A stretch of DNA of 64,000 nucleotides, from assembly GCF_900182695.1 (NCBI RefSeq), contig NZ_FXTK01000009.1:1-64000 (forward strand). Reading direction: 5' to 3'. Made by a program: the position numbers and the translations under genes. Origin of the DNA: Paracoccus laeviglucosivorans (GTDB lineage Bacteria > Pseudomonadota > Alphaproteobacteria > Rhodobacterales > Rhodobacteraceae). Shown here piece after piece: positions 25,404-35,191 of this stretch (positions are counted from its first letter, which is position 1; each line of letters starts with the position of its first letter). The notes below the pieces were generated by a model, which was given only the letters and a program-made list of their open reading frames with translations, searched no databases and was not told the DNA's origin.

Positions 25404-28400
25404 ATGCACGGACGCAACTGGCTTCGGATCATTCCCGCAACCTTGGCCCTTGGGCTGATGACCGCCCTGCCCGGCCACGCGCAAGAGGGACCGATCCCCG
25501 CCAAGCGCATCCAGTTGCAGGCCGATACCGACATGCCCGGCGGCGATATCGGCAAGATATTCGACACGACGCTGCAAGCCTGCATTCAGGCCTGCCTTGG
25601 CGACGAGCAATGCACCGCGCTGACCTATAACCAGAACGCCCGCGCCTGTTTCCCCAAGGGCGAAGGCGCAGGCGCGGCTGCCGGATTCGGCGGCGCGCTG
25701 TCGGGTCGTGTCATCGCGACCAGCGCCGAAGCCCGCTTGCGGGCCGATGCCCGCGCTTCCGCGGCCCCCTTTATTGCGGCGAACGATCTGACCGCTGCGC
25801 AGGCGCAGGCCCGTATGTTCCCCGCCATGAACCCCGCCCTTGGTGCGGGCGATTCCCATCAGGCGGCATACGATGCCGAGCAGGGCGGCGATCTTGCGGG
25901 TGCGGCCAGCATCATGGCGCAGATCGTGGCCCGCGACGATGCGGCGCGCGACTGGACGAACCTTGCCCGGCTGACGCTGTATACCAGCGATTCCGATAAT
26001 TCTGACGCGTCGAACGCCATCGCATCCATGGCCGTGAACGCCTATCTGCGCGCGGACGAAGACGCGGTGGCCGCACGCGCGCTGTCGTGGCTGGCCATGG
26101 CCTATGAACGGCTGAACCGTGGCCCCGACGCGCTGAAGGCATTGCGGCTTGCGGCGCAGCTGTCCCCCGGCGACGGCTCGATCGCGACCGCGCTTGAGGA
26201 ATCCGAGGCGCGCAATGGTCTGCGCGTCACCGACAATCAGGTCGAATCCGAAGGCAAGATGCCGCGTTTTTGCGCCGTCATGTCGCGCGAACTGGACAAG
26301 GGCACCGATTACGCGCCGTTCCTGCGCCTGCCAGCAGGCGATCTGACGGTCGAGGCAGATGGCAATCGTCTGTGCGTCGGCGGCCTGACCCACGGGCAGG
26401 AAGTGGCCCTGACCCTGCGCGCGGGCCTGCCGTCGGCGGATGGCGAAAAGCTGGCCCGCGACGTGGCACTGAAAGGCTATATCCGCGACCGCAGCCCCGA
26501 GGTGCGCTTTCCGGGCCGGGCCTATGTCCTGCCCGCCTCGGGCGATCAGCGGCTGTCGGTTGTGACGGTCAATGCCGATCAGCTGAACCTGCGGCTGCTG
26601 AAGATTTCGGACCGCAACCTGATCCGCGCCATGACCGAAGACATGTTCGCCAAGCCACTGGACAGCTGGCAGGCGGATTACTTCAGCGACCAGATGGCGC
26701 GCGAGGTCTGGAAAGGCACGGCGCAGGTCGCCAAGCCCATGGGTCAGGACGTGCTGAACCGCGAACTGACCACCAGCCTTGCCATCCCCGCCGAGGCGGG
26801 CCCGCTGGAGCCGGGCATCTATATCGTCGAAGCCGGAATCGTGAACGAGAACGTCTCGGATACCGGGCTGGCGGCGCAGTGGTTCGTCATCTCGGATTTC
26901 GGGATCTCGACCTTCTCGGGGACGGATGGGCTGACGGTTGCGGTGCGCAGCCTGAAAGACACCGCAGCCAAGGTCGGGGCCGAGGTGGCGTTGGTCAGCC
27001 GCTCGAACGAGGTGCTGGCCAGGGCGGTCACCGATGAACAGGGCGTGGTGCATTTCGCGCCGGGTCTGGCGCTTGGCAAGGACGGTGCGGCCCCCGCGCT
27101 GGTCACCGCGACCTATTGGCAAGGGCAGGAGGAGGAGGACATCCCCCGCGACATGGCATTCCTGTCGCTGACCGACCCGGAATTCGACCTGTCCGACCGC
27201 GGTGTCGAAGGCGCGCCGCCCGCGCCGCCCATCGACCTGTTCGTGACCACCGATCGCGGCGCTTACCGCGTGGGCGAGACGGTGAACGCCACCGTTCTTG
27301 CCCGCAACCCCGAGGCGCGGGCCTTGGAAAATCTGCCGCTGACCGCCGTGATCCTGCGCCCCGATGGGGTCGAGGCGACGCGCATCACCCCCGCCGATGC
27401 CGGCGCAGGCGGCGCGACCGTCAACTGGCAGATCCCCGGCAATGCCCCGCGCGGCACGTGGCGGCTGGAACTTCGCGCCGAAGCCGACGGCCCCGCGCTG
27501 GCCACCCAGCGCCTGCTGGTCGAAGATTTTCTGCCCGAACGTATCGACTTTACCCCCACCCTGCCCGAAGGCGCGGCGAAAGCCGGGGCCGAACTGGACC
27601 TGTCGCTGACGGCCCGCTGGCTTTTCGGCGCACCCGCCGCCAACCTGCCGGTCGAGGGGCAGCTGCGCCTGTCGCCCGTCCGCACGCTGGCCGGTTTCGA
27701 CGGTTTCAGCTTTGGGCGTGAAGATGACGACACATCGCCCGTGACGAACAGCCTGCCCAGCGGCACGACCGATGCGCAGGGGGCCTACACCACGCAGATC
27801 ACGCTGCCGGGCGATCTGGGCCCGCGCCCCTATGATGCGCAGGTCATCATGGACATCCGCGAAGGCGCTGGCCGCCCGGTCGAGCGAGTGCAATCCCGCA
27901 CCGTCATGCCCGATGCCGCCGTCATCGGCATCAAGCCCCTGTTTGAAGGCGGCACGGTGTCCGAAGGCTCCGATGCGCGGTTTGCGCTGATCGCCGTGGG
28001 GTCGGACCTGAAACCCACAGCCCAGCCGGTGCGCTGGGTGCTGAACCGGATCGATACGGATTACCAGTGGTATTCCATCGGCGGACAATGGAATTGGGAA
28101 GCGATCACATCGCGCACGCGCGTCACCGAAGGCGTGGCCGAACCGGGCGAAAGCCCTGCCGAAATCGCCGCCCCGGTCGAATGGGGGCAGTATGAACTGG
28201 TGGCCGAGCCGACCTCGGGTCAGGGGGCGCAGTCCTCGGTGCAGTTCTATGCCGGCTGGGGCGCGGTGGCCGACAGCGGCACGCCCACGCCCGACCGCTT
28301 GCAGGTGGTGCTGGACAAGCCCGCCTATCGCAGCGGCGATACCGCGCAGGTCAAGGTGCAGGCAGCCAGCGACGGTCTGGGCATCGTCTCGGTCCTGTCG

Positions 28401-30908
28401 AACCGGCTTGTGTCTATGCAGACCGTCGCGTTGAAGGCGGGCGACAACAGCATCGAGCTGCCCGTGACCGACGATTGGGGTGCGGGCGTCTATGTCACCG
28501 TGTCCGCGATTCGCCCGCTGGACGGCGCGCAGCCCGGCCAGCGCGAACCCGTCCGCGCGCTGGGTCTGGCCCATGCCGCCGTCGATCCCGGCGACCGCAG
28601 GCTGACGGCATCGCTTCAGGCTCCGCAGGAAACCCGCCCGCGCGGCATGATCCCCGTGACGCTGAAAGTCGAAGGCGTGGCCGAGGGCGATACCGTCCAC
28701 GCCACCATCGCCGCCGTCGATCAGGGCATCCTGAACCTGACCAAATTCACGCCCCCCGATCCGTCCGGCCACTACTTCGGCCAGCGCCAGTTGGGCGTGG
28801 GCCTGCGCGATCTTTATGGGCGGCTGATCCTGCCCTCGGGCGCGCCGGACGGCGCGCTGCGTCAGGGTGGCGATGCCAGCCTTGCCAGCAACGCCGAGGC
28901 GCCTCCACCCACCGAAAAACTGATGAGCTGGTTCAGCGGTCCCGTCACGATCGGTCCCGACGGCACGGCCACGGTTCAGGTTCCCGTCGGCGATTTCAAC
29001 GGCGAGGTTCGGGTCATGGCCGTGGTCTGGTCCGCCAAGGGCGTGGGTCAGGCCGATGCAACCGTGCTGGTGCGCGATCCGGTGGTGATGACCGTGACCG
29101 CGCCCGCGTTCCTTGCGCCGGGCGACCGGGCGCAGGTCGGGCTGCGGCTGACGCACGCCTCCGGCCCCTCGGGGCAGATGGGGCTGGCCGCGCAGCAGAC
29201 AGGCGGCGACGCGCCGGTGACTCTGACGCTGCCCGTGGACAGCGTAACGCTTGCCGACAAGGCCGAGGCGCAGGTCCAGATGCCCGTCACTGCGGGGAAT
29301 GCGCTGGGGTCGGCGCAGCTTCGCCTGACGCTTACCACGCCCGATGGGCAAGCGCTGACCAAGGACATCGTGATCCCGGTCGCGCTGAACGATCCCGACA
29401 TCCAGCGTCAGGACCGCCTGACCGTCGCACCGGGCCAAAGCGTCACGCTGCCGCCTGCGTTGACGGCGGACATGCTGCCGGGCGCAATGCTGACTGCCGC
29501 TGTCGGCCCCTATGCCCGGCTGGACGTGGCTGGCGCGCTGGCGCGGCTGAACCGCTATCCTTACGGCTGCACGGAACAGTTGACCTCGGGCGCGATGCCG
29601 CTGCTGTATCTGCCCAACCTTGCCGCGATCGAAGGCGTGGATGCAGGCGATACCGGCCAGCAGGTGCAAAAGGCGATCACGCAGATCCTGACGCGCCAAG
29701 GCAGCAATGGCGGCTTCGGCCTGTGGCAGGCCGATAGCGGCGATCTGTGGCTTGAGGCTTATGTCACCGACTTCTTGTCCAAGGCCCGCGCCGCCGGCTA
29801 TCAGGTGCCGGACGCCGCATTCCGCCAGGCCATCGACAACCTGCGCAACCGCGCCAATTACGCGACCGAACCCAGTGCCGCCTCGCCCGAGGAGAACGCG
29901 GCCTTGGCCTATGCGCTGGCCGTGCTGGCGCGGGAACGCGCGGCAACGGTGGGTGATCTGCGTTACTATGCCGATACGGCGGCGGGGGCCTTTGGCACGC
30001 CGATGGCTGCGGCCAATCTGGGCGCGGCGCTGGCATCTTACGGCGATCAGCAGCGCGCGGATCGCATGTTCACCCAAGGCCGCAACCTGCTGAACCTTGG
30101 CGCACCCGAACCCTATGCGTTCCGGGCCGATTACGGCACCAAGCTGCGCGATGCGACCGCGCTGCTGGCGCTGGCGGCGGATGCGAAAACGCAGGTGGTC
30201 AACACGACCGACCTGACGGGGCAGGTGGCCGAACGCATCGCGCAGGCGCAGGAAGCGGGTCGCACGCTTTCGACGCAGGAATCCGTCTGGACTGTCATGG
30301 CCGCGCGGGCGCTGTCGCAATCGACGCCGCCCGCGATGCTGAACGGCGTGGCGCTGACCCAGCCGGTGACTGCCCTGCCCGATGCCGATGCGGCCATCGC
30401 CAATAACGGCGACCAACCTTTGGAGGTGACGCTGACCGCCACCGGCAAGCCCGCGACCCCGCCCGCAGCGGGTGGGCGGGGCTACCGGATCACGCGCAGC
30501 TATTACTCGATCCAGGGCGAGGCGCTGGACCCCGCCACGGTCAGGCAGGGCACGCGCATGGTAGCCGAAATCAAGGTCTGGCCCGATCAGGCGGGCGGCG
30601 GGCGGCTGATCGTCAGCGACCCGCTGCCTGCAGGCTGGGAAATCGACAACCCCAACCTGATCCGCGCGGGCGATGTCTCGGCGCTGGACTGGCTGGAAGG
30701 CCAGACCAATGCCGACATGACCGAGTTCCGCGCCGACCGCTTTGCCGCCGCCCTGACATGGACCGAGGCCGAGCCGTTCACCCTGGTCTATATCCTGCGT
30801 GCGGTGACGCCCGGCACGTTCCGCCACCCCTCGGCCAGCGTCGAGGATATGTATCGCCCCGAATACCGCGCATGGAGCGACGGGGGCACGGTCACCGTCA
30901 CCGAATGA
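25404..30908 (+). CDS. Bacterial alpha-2-macroglobulin with PAN/Apple-like domain and thioester
   Basis: This giant exported protein has 1834 aa. A signal peptide (MHGRNWLRIIPATLALGLMTALPGHAQ) precedes a cysteine-rich PAN/Apple-like domain (about residues 41-85, with CIQACLGDEQCTALTYN). Successive MG domains follow, with a bait-like middle, and a thioester motif YGCTEQL (C1389) is near the TED helical domain. It should trap proteases in the periplasm and protect the envelope, by analogy with YfhM. It has no lipobox, unlike many members, and no pbpC partner follows. A GGAGGGGG ribosome-binding site precedes the ATG. A 6.3-kb open frame on the opposite strand is an antisense by-product of codon bias. 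Confidence 0.92.
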   Translation: MHGRNWLRIIPATLALGLMTALPGHAQEGPIPAKRIQLQADTDMPGGDIGKIFDTTLQACIQACLGDEQCTALTYNQNARACFPKGEGAGAAAGFGGALSGRVIATSAEARLRADARASAAPFIAANDLTAAQAQARMFPAMNPALGAGDSHQAAYDAEQGGDLAGAASIMAQIVARDDAARDWTNLARLTLYTSDSDNSDASNAIASMAVNAYLRADEDAVAARALSWLAMAYERLNRGPDALKALRLAAQLSPGDGSIATALEESEARNGLRVTDNQVESEGKMPRFCAVMSRELDKGTDYAPFLRLPAGDLTVEADGNRLCVGGLTHGQEVALTLRAGLPSADGEKLARDVALKGYIRDRSPEVRFPGRAYVLPASGDQRLSVVTVNADQLNLRLLKISDRNLIRAMTEDMFAKPLDSWQADYFSDQMAREVWKGTAQVAKPMGQDVLNRELTTSLAIPAEAGPLEPGIYIVEAGIVNENVSDTGLAAQWFVISDFGISTFSGTDGLTVAVRSLKDTAAKVGAEVALVSRSNEVLARAVTDEQGVVHFAPGLALGKDGAAPALVTATYWQGQEEEDIPRDMAFLSLTDPEFDLSDRGVEGAPPAPPIDLFVTTDRGAYRVGETVNATVLARNPEARALENLPLTAVILRPDGVEATRITPADAGAGGATVNWQIPGNAPRGTWRLELRAEADGPALATQRLLVEDFLPERIDFTPTLPEGAAKAGAELDLSLTARWLFGAPAANLPVEGQLRLSPVRTLAGFDGFSFGREDDDTSPVTNSLPSGTTDAQGAYTTQITLPGDLGPRPYDAQVIMDIREGAGRPVERVQSRTVMPDAAVIGIKPLFEGGTVSEGSDARFALIAVGSDLKPTAQPVRWVLNRIDTDYQWYSIGGQWNWEAITSRTRVTEGVAEPGESPAEIAAPVEWGQYELVAEPTSGQGAQSSVQFYAGWGAVADSGTPTPDRLQVVLDKPAYRSGDTAQVKVQAASDGLGIVSVLSNRLVSMQTVALKAGDNSIELPVTDDWGAGVYVTVSAIRPLDGAQPGQREPVRALGLAHAAVDPGDRRLTASLQAPQETRPRGMIPVTLKVEGVAEGDTVHATIAAVDQGILNLTKFTPPDPSGHYFGQRQLGVGLRDLYGRLILPSGAPDGALRQGGDASLASNAEAPPPTEKLMSWFSGPVTIGPDGTATVQVPVGDFNGEVRVMAVVWSAKGVGQADATVLVRDPVVMTVTAPAFLAPGDRAQVGLRLTHASGPSGQMGLAAQQTGGDAPVTLTLPVDSVTLADKAEAQVQMPVTAGNALGSAQLRLTLTTPDGQALTKDIVIPVALNDPDIQRQDRLTVAPGQSVTLPPALTADMLPGAMLTAAVGPYARLDVAGALARLNRYPYGCTEQLTSGAMPLLYLPNLAAIEGVDAGDTGQQVQKAITQILTRQGSNGGFGLWQADSGDLWLEAYVTDFLSKARAAGYQVPDAAFRQAIDNLRNRANYATEPSAASPEENAALAYALAVLARERAATVGDLRYYADTAAGAFGTPMAAANLGAALASYGDQQRADRMFTQGRNLLNLGAPEPYAFRADYGTKLRDATALLALAADAKTQVVNTTDLTGQVAERIAQAQEAGRTLSTQESVWTVMAARALSQSTPPAMLNGVALTQPVTALPDADAAIANNGDQPLEVTLTATGKPATPPAAGGRGYRITRSYYSIQGEALDPATVRQGTRMVAEIKVWPDQAGGGRLIVSDPLPAGWEIDNPNLIRAGDVSALDWLEGQTNADMTEFRADRFAAALTWTEAEPFTLVYILRAVTPGTFRHPSASVEDMYRPEYRAWSDGGTVTVTE

Positions 30909-30910
30909 TC

Positions 30911-30949
30911 CAAAGCGCCCCCGGTCCTCGTGCCGGGGGTTCTGCTTTG
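30911..30949 (+). terminator. Rho-independent-like terminator after the alpha-2-macroglobulin gene
   Basis: CCCCCGG (30918-30924) pairs with CCGGGGG (30933-30939), extended by AAAGC with GCTTT and followed by a T-containing stretch. It starts 3 bp after the stop codon. Confidence 0.6.
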
Positions 30950-31037
30950 CCCAACGCGCCTCCCTCGCGAAAGCTTTGCTTGCCGGATGGGCGACCCCAC
31001 GCAATAATCCCCGAACCAGTAGGGAAAGGGGGGAGCC

Positions 31038-32003
31038 TTGCCCGAACATCGCCACGAAGATCGCGTCGCCCGTGCATCGGCGTCGCCGGGGGCCGTGACG
31101 CGCCTTGCCGCAAGCTGGCGCAGATCCATGGTCAAGCATGGGCTGGACCCCGCACGCGCGCCCCAGATCGAAGCGCTGACCGCCCGCGAACTGGCACAGC
31201 GGCGCGAGAAGCTGGACGGTTTCCTGACCGTCGCCCGCCCGCAACTTGACCAGCTGTTCCAGTTGGTCTGCCCGACCGGCTGCAACGTGCTTTTGACCGA
31301 CGCCACCGGGATCGTGCTGGAACAGCGCGTGAATGACGGAGATGCAGCCACGTTTCGCGAATGGGGCTTGTGGACCGGCACCGACTGGTCCGAAGGGGCC
31401 GAGGGCACGAACGGCATCGGCACCTGTCTGGCTGAGGGGCGGCAGGTCACGATCCATCGTGAAGAACATTTCTATGCCCGCAATACCGGGCTTTCCTGCA
31501 TGGACGCGCCGATCTGGGGGCCGGACGGCCGGCTGGTGGGCGCGCTGGATGTCAGTTCGGCCCGGTCGGATCATACCGAACGCTGGAATGCGCTGATCGC
31601 GGCGCAGGTCGCGCAAAGCGCCCGCCAGATCGAAGCCGCTTTCTTCCGCGCCTCATTCCCCGGCGCGCGCATCGTGACCGCCCAGACCGACGGGATCGAG
31701 GCACTGGTGGCCGTGGACCGCGACGACCTTGCGATTGGCGCGAACCGCGCCGCGCGTCGCGCCTTTGGGCTGGAACGCGAAGGCGCGCTGCGCCCCCGCC
31801 CCGCATCCGACCTGTTCGGCCGCGAGGATGAGGTGACGGGCTTTGAACGCGCCGAACGGGCTGCGGTGATTCGCGCCCTTGCGCGGGCCGAAGGCAACGT
31901 ATCCGCCGCCGCCCGTGCCTTGGGTGTCGGGCGCGCGACGCTGTATCGCCGGATGCAGCGGCTGGGGATTTCGGAAAAAACGGGGCGACTGTCTCGCCCC
32001 TGA
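31038..32003 (+). CDS. AcoR-like regulator with GAF and Fis-type HTH, no AAA+ domain
   Basis: This 321-aa protein has an N-terminal region typical of AcoR (ASWRRSMVKHGLDP), a GAF sensory domain (about residues 70-200; EGTNGIGTCLAEGRQVTI) and a C-terminal Fis-type helix-turn-helix (NVSAAARALGVGRATLYRRM). The sigma-54-interacting AAA+ domain of classical AcoR is absent, so it cannot act as a bacterial enhancer-binding protein. It probably works as an ordinary regulator of the adjacent aldehyde dehydrogenase. The start is TTG at 31038 with a strong GGGGGGAG site 5 nt upstream, and no better ATG exists. Confidence 0.8.
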   Translation: MPEHRHEDRVARASASPGAVTRLAASWRRSMVKHGLDPARAPQIEALTARELAQRREKLDGFLTVARPQLDQLFQLVCPTGCNVLLTDATGIVLEQRVNDGDAATFREWGLWTGTDWSEGAEGTNGIGTCLAEGRQVTIHREEHFYARNTGLSCMDAPIWGPDGRLVGALDVSSARSDHTERWNALIAAQVAQSARQIEAAFFRASFPGARIVTAQTDGIEALVAVDRDDLAIGANRAARRAFGLEREGALRPRPASDLFGREDEVTGFERAERAAVIRALARAEGNVSAAARALGVGRATLYRRMQRLGISEKTGRLSRP

Positions 32004-32108
32004 AACACATTCCGCACTGCGGCGGAAAGCGTGCGTTGATTTGTGCGCGGCAGGGTCCAAACTTCGATCAGAAACCGGCAGGAGGAGCCGGTCAGTGAGG
32101 AGGATCAC

Positions 32109-33635
32109 ATGCCGAACGACCAGACGCATGACTTCAAGGGCGTCGACGTGCTGCCCTTTGCCAAGCGCTATGACAATTTCATCGGCGGCGAATGGGTCGC
32201 CCCGAAATCGGGCAAGTATTTCACCAACACCACCCCCATCACCGGCGCCGAGATCGGCGAGATCGCCCGTTCGGGCGCCGAGGACGTGGAAGCCGCGCTG
32301 GACGCAGCCCATGCTGTGAAAGACCGCTGGGGCGCGACCCCCGCCGCCGAACGTTCCAACATCCTGCTGAAGATCGCCGACCGGATGGAGGCGAACCTTG
32401 AACTGCTGGCCACTGCCGAGACATGGGATAACGGCAAGCCGATCCGTGAAACCATGGCGGCCGACGTGCCACTGGCCATCGACCACTTCCGTTACTTCGC
32501 AGGCGTCCTGCGCGCGCAGGAAGGCACGATTTCGGAAATCGACTCGACCACCATCGCCTATCACTTCCATGAACCGCTGGGCGTCGTGGGCCAGATCATC
32601 CCGTGGAACTTCCCGCTACTGATGGCCTGCTGGAAACTGGCGCCCGCACTGGCCGCCGGCAACTGCGTGGTGATCAAGCCCGCCGAACAGACCCCCGCCA
32701 GCATCATGGTCTGGATCAGCGTCATCGCCGATCTGCTGCCGCCGGGCGTCCTGAACGTCGTCAACGGCTTCGGCCTTGAGGCGGGCAAGCCGCTGGCTTC
32801 CAGCCCGCGCATTTCCAAGATCGCCTTCACGGGGGAAACCTCGACCGGTCGGCTGATCATGCAATACGCATCGGAAAACCTGATCCCGGTGACGCTGGAA
32901 CTGGGCGGCAAATCCCCCAACGTTTTCTTCGACGATGTAGGCCGCGAAGATGACGACTTCTTCGACAAGGCGCTGGAAGGCTTTGCGATGTTCGCGCTGA
33001 ACCAGGGCGAGGTCTGCACCTGCCCGTCGCGCGTGCTGATCCAGGAATCGCTGTATGACCGCTTTATGGAACGCGCGGTGAAGCGCGTGCAGGCGATCAA
33101 GCAGGGTGACCCGCGCCAGTCCGACACCATGATCGGGGCGCAGGCATCGTCCGAGCAGAAGGAAAAGATCCTGTCCTATCTGGACATCGGCCGCAAAGAA
33201 GGCGCCGAGGTGCTGATCGGCGGCAAGGCGGCCGATCTGGGCGGCGATCTGTCGGGCGGTTTCTATGTCGAACCGACCATCTTCCGCGGCAACAACAAGA
33301 TGCGGGTTTTCCAGGAAGAAATCTTCGGCCCCGTCGTTTCAGTCACCACCTTCAAGGACGAGGCAGAGGCGCTGTCCATCGCCAATGACACGCTTTACGG
33401 CCTTGGCGCGGGCGTTTGGTCGCGCGATGCCAATACCTGCTACCGCATGGGTCGCGGCATCAAGGCGGGCCGGGTCTGGACCAATTGCTATCACGCCTAT
33501 CCGGCCCATGCGGCCTTTGGCGGCTACAAGCAGTCGGGCATCGGGCGCGAGACGCATAAGATGATGCTGGACCACTATCAGCAGACCAAGAACATGCTGG
33601 TCAGCTATTCGCCCAAGAAGCTGGGCTTCTTCTGA
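32109..33635 (+). CDS. Aldehyde dehydrogenase (acetaldehyde dehydrogenase, AcoD/ExaC-like)
   Basis: This 508-aa NAD(P)-dependent aldehyde dehydrogenase has the general-base Glu in LELGGKSPN (E264) and the catalytic Cys in [11 protein letters not shown] (C303). Further signatures are [13 protein letters not shown] and [13 protein letters not shown]. The sequence type matches ExaC and AcoD, which oxidise acetaldehyde in ethanol or acetoin catabolism. The GAGGAGG site is 6 nt before the ATG. It follows the AcoR-like regulator. Further on is DUF779, a family that often accompanies this dehydrogenase. It could remove aldehyde made by the PQQ dehydrogenase. Confidence 0.93.
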   Translation: MPNDQTHDFKGVDVLPFAKRYDNFIGGEWVAPKSGKYFTNTTPITGAEIGEIARSGAEDVEAALDAAHAVKDRWGATPAAERSNILLKIADRMEANLELLATAETWDNGKPIRETMAADVPLAIDHFRYFAGVLRAQEGTISEIDSTTIAYHFHEPLGVVGQIIPWNFPLLMACWKLAPALAAGNCVVIKPAEQTPASIMVWISVIADLLPPGVLNVVNGFGLEAGKPLASSPRISKIAFTGETSTGRLIMQYASENLIPVTLELGGKSPNVFFDDVGREDDDFFDKALEGFAMFALNQGEVCTCPSRVLIQESLYDRFMERAVKRVQAIKQGDPRQSDTMIGAQASSEQKEKILSYLDIGRKEGAEVLIGGKAADLGGDLSGGFYVEPTIFRGNNKMRVFQEEIFGPVVSVTTFKDEAEALSIANDTLYGLGAGVWSRDANTCYRMGRGIKAGRVWTNCYHAYPAHAAFGGYKQSGIGRETHKMMLDHYQQTKNMLVSYSPKKLGFF

Positions 33636-33718
33636 TGCCTTGCCGGGCGGCCTTTGCGGGTCGCCCGGTGAACCCGCGACGGTCTTGCGGCGTTTCACCA
33701 CATCGCGCCGCAAGCCGG

Positions 33719-34786
33719 ATGGCCGTCATGCCCAAGGACTCCGCAATTGTCGATCCCGAAGACGCCGCCGAAGTGGCGGGTCTTGTCCATGTCAGCGACG
33801 ATATGCCGGGCATCACGCGCCGCCGCAGCGGCACGGGGTTTTCCTACCGCGATGCCAAGGGAAATACCGTCCGTGACAAGCGTGTTCTGTCGCGCATCCG
33901 GGGGCTGGTGATCCCGCCCGCATATCAAGACGTCTGGATATGCGCCAATCCGCGCGGGCATCTGCAAGCGACAGGCCGCGATGCACGGGGGCGCAAGCAA
34001 TACCGGTATCACCCGCGTTTCCGCGAATTCCGCGACAGCGCCAAGTTCGAACATATGCTGGAATTCGCAGCCAGCCTGCCCCGCATCCGCGCCCGCGTCG
34101 ATGCCGACATGTCCCTGCGCGGATTGCCTGCCGAAAAGGTGCTGGCGACGGTGGTGCATCTTTTGGAAACCACGATGATCCGCGTGGGCAACGACACCTA
34201 TGCGCGGGAAAACAAATCCCACGGGCTGACCACGCTGCGCGCCCGCCACGCCAGAATCGAGGGCAGCAAGATCCGCTTCCGCTTCAAGGGCAAAGGCGGC
34301 AAGGAATGGGATCTGGGCATACGCGACCGCCGCGTCGCGACCATCATGCGCAAGATGCACGATTTGCCGGGACAGCAGCTGTTCCAGTATCTTGACGAAG
34401 ATGGCGAACGCTGCCGCGTCAGTTCGACCGAGGTGAACGACTATCTGCGCGAGATTTCAGGGCGCGAGGTGACGGCCAAGGATTTCCGCACTTGGACTGG
34501 CACCGTGCTGGCCGCCATGGCGCTCGCCGCCTATGAGGCATTCGACAGCGAAGCGGCGGCCAAGCGCAATGTGCGCGACGCCATCGCCACCGTGGCCGCG
34601 ACCTTGGGCAATACGCCCGCGATCTGTCGCAAGTGCTATATCCACCCCACGATCATCGACGCCTATCTGGCGGACGATCTGAAGATCGTGATCCGCGACG
34701 AAATCGACGAAACCCTGGGCGACACCGATCTGCGCGACGAAGAACGTCAGATCCTGCGCCTGCTGAAGAAAAGGCTGAAGACATGA
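33719..34786 (+). CDS. DNA topoisomerase IB (poxvirus-type)
   Basis: This 355-aa enzyme of the bacterial topoisomerase IB family relaxes supercoils through a 3'-phosphotyrosine link. The N-terminal domain has SGTGFSYRDAKGNTV and IPPAYQDVWIC, the catalytic core has KGKGGKEWDLGI and FRTWTGTVLAA, and the nucleophile is Y307 in CRKCYIHP. The start is uncertain between 33719 (MAV) and 33728 (MPKDS). It sits between the aldehyde dehydrogenase and DUF779 genes and overlaps DUF779 by ATGA, so it has been inserted into an otherwise common gene pair. Confidence 0.9.
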   Translation: MAVMPKDSAIVDPEDAAEVAGLVHVSDDMPGITRRRSGTGFSYRDAKGNTVRDKRVLSRIRGLVIPPAYQDVWICANPRGHLQATGRDARGRKQYRYHPRFREFRDSAKFEHMLEFAASLPRIRARVDADMSLRGLPAEKVLATVVHLLETTMIRVGNDTYARENKSHGLTTLRARHARIEGSKIRFRFKGKGGKEWDLGIRDRRVATIMRKMHDLPGQQLFQYLDEDGERCRVSSTEVNDYLREISGREVTAKDFRTWTGTVLAAMALAAYEAFDSEAAAKRNVRDAIATVAATLGNTPAICRKCYIHPTIIDAYLADDLKIVIRDEIDETLGDTDLRDEERQILRLLKKRLKT

Positions 34787-35127
34787 CCGAACAGACATTG
34801 GATCAGGTCGAGGCGACCCCTGCCGCGCTGGAACTGCTGGCCGAAATAATCGCCGATCACGGCCCGGTGCTGTTCCACCAGTCCGGCGGTTGCTGCGACG
34901 GGTCGTCGCCCATGTGCTATCCGCAGGGCGATTTCCGCGTCGGCCAGCGCGACGTGAAACTGGGCGAGATCGGGGGAATGCCCTTCTACATCTCGGCCAG
35001 CCAGTATGAGGCGTGGAAACATACGCGCCTGACTATCGACGTCATCCCCGGTCGGGGCGGCATGTTCAGTCTGGATAACGGGCGGGAAAAGCGGTTCCTG
35101 ACCCGCTCGGACCTGTGCGAAATATGA
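34783..35127 (+). CDS. DUF779 protein
   Basis: This 114-aa DUF779 protein has the conserved GPVLFHQSGGCCDGSSPMCY and IDVIPGRGGMFSLDN. The cysteine cluster (C-C-D-G and C-Y) suggests a metal site. The family is commonly linked with acetaldehyde dehydrogenase genes. Its biochemical role is not settled. It starts inside the topoisomerase stop (ATGA). Confidence 0.88.
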   Translation: MTEQTLDQVEATPAALELLAEIIADHGPVLFHQSGGCCDGSSPMCYPQGDFRVGQRDVKLGEIGGMPFYISASQYEAWKHTRLTIDVIPGRGGMFSLDNGREKRFLTRSDLCEI

Positions 35128-35191
35128 CAGAATGTGAACCGTTGTCCGCCACGCCCCGTCGCGCTAATCATGCCGCAAACAGGAGGCCCCC

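Noticed and set aside
25323-31616. A 6.3-kb (2097-codon) open frame on the minus strand
   Set aside because: It lies antisense to the alpha-2-macroglobulin gene, which has a signal peptide, ribosome-binding site and thioester motif. The antisense translation is compositionally biased (Arg, Gly, His, Gln) with no domain, so it is a by-product of high GC codon usage.
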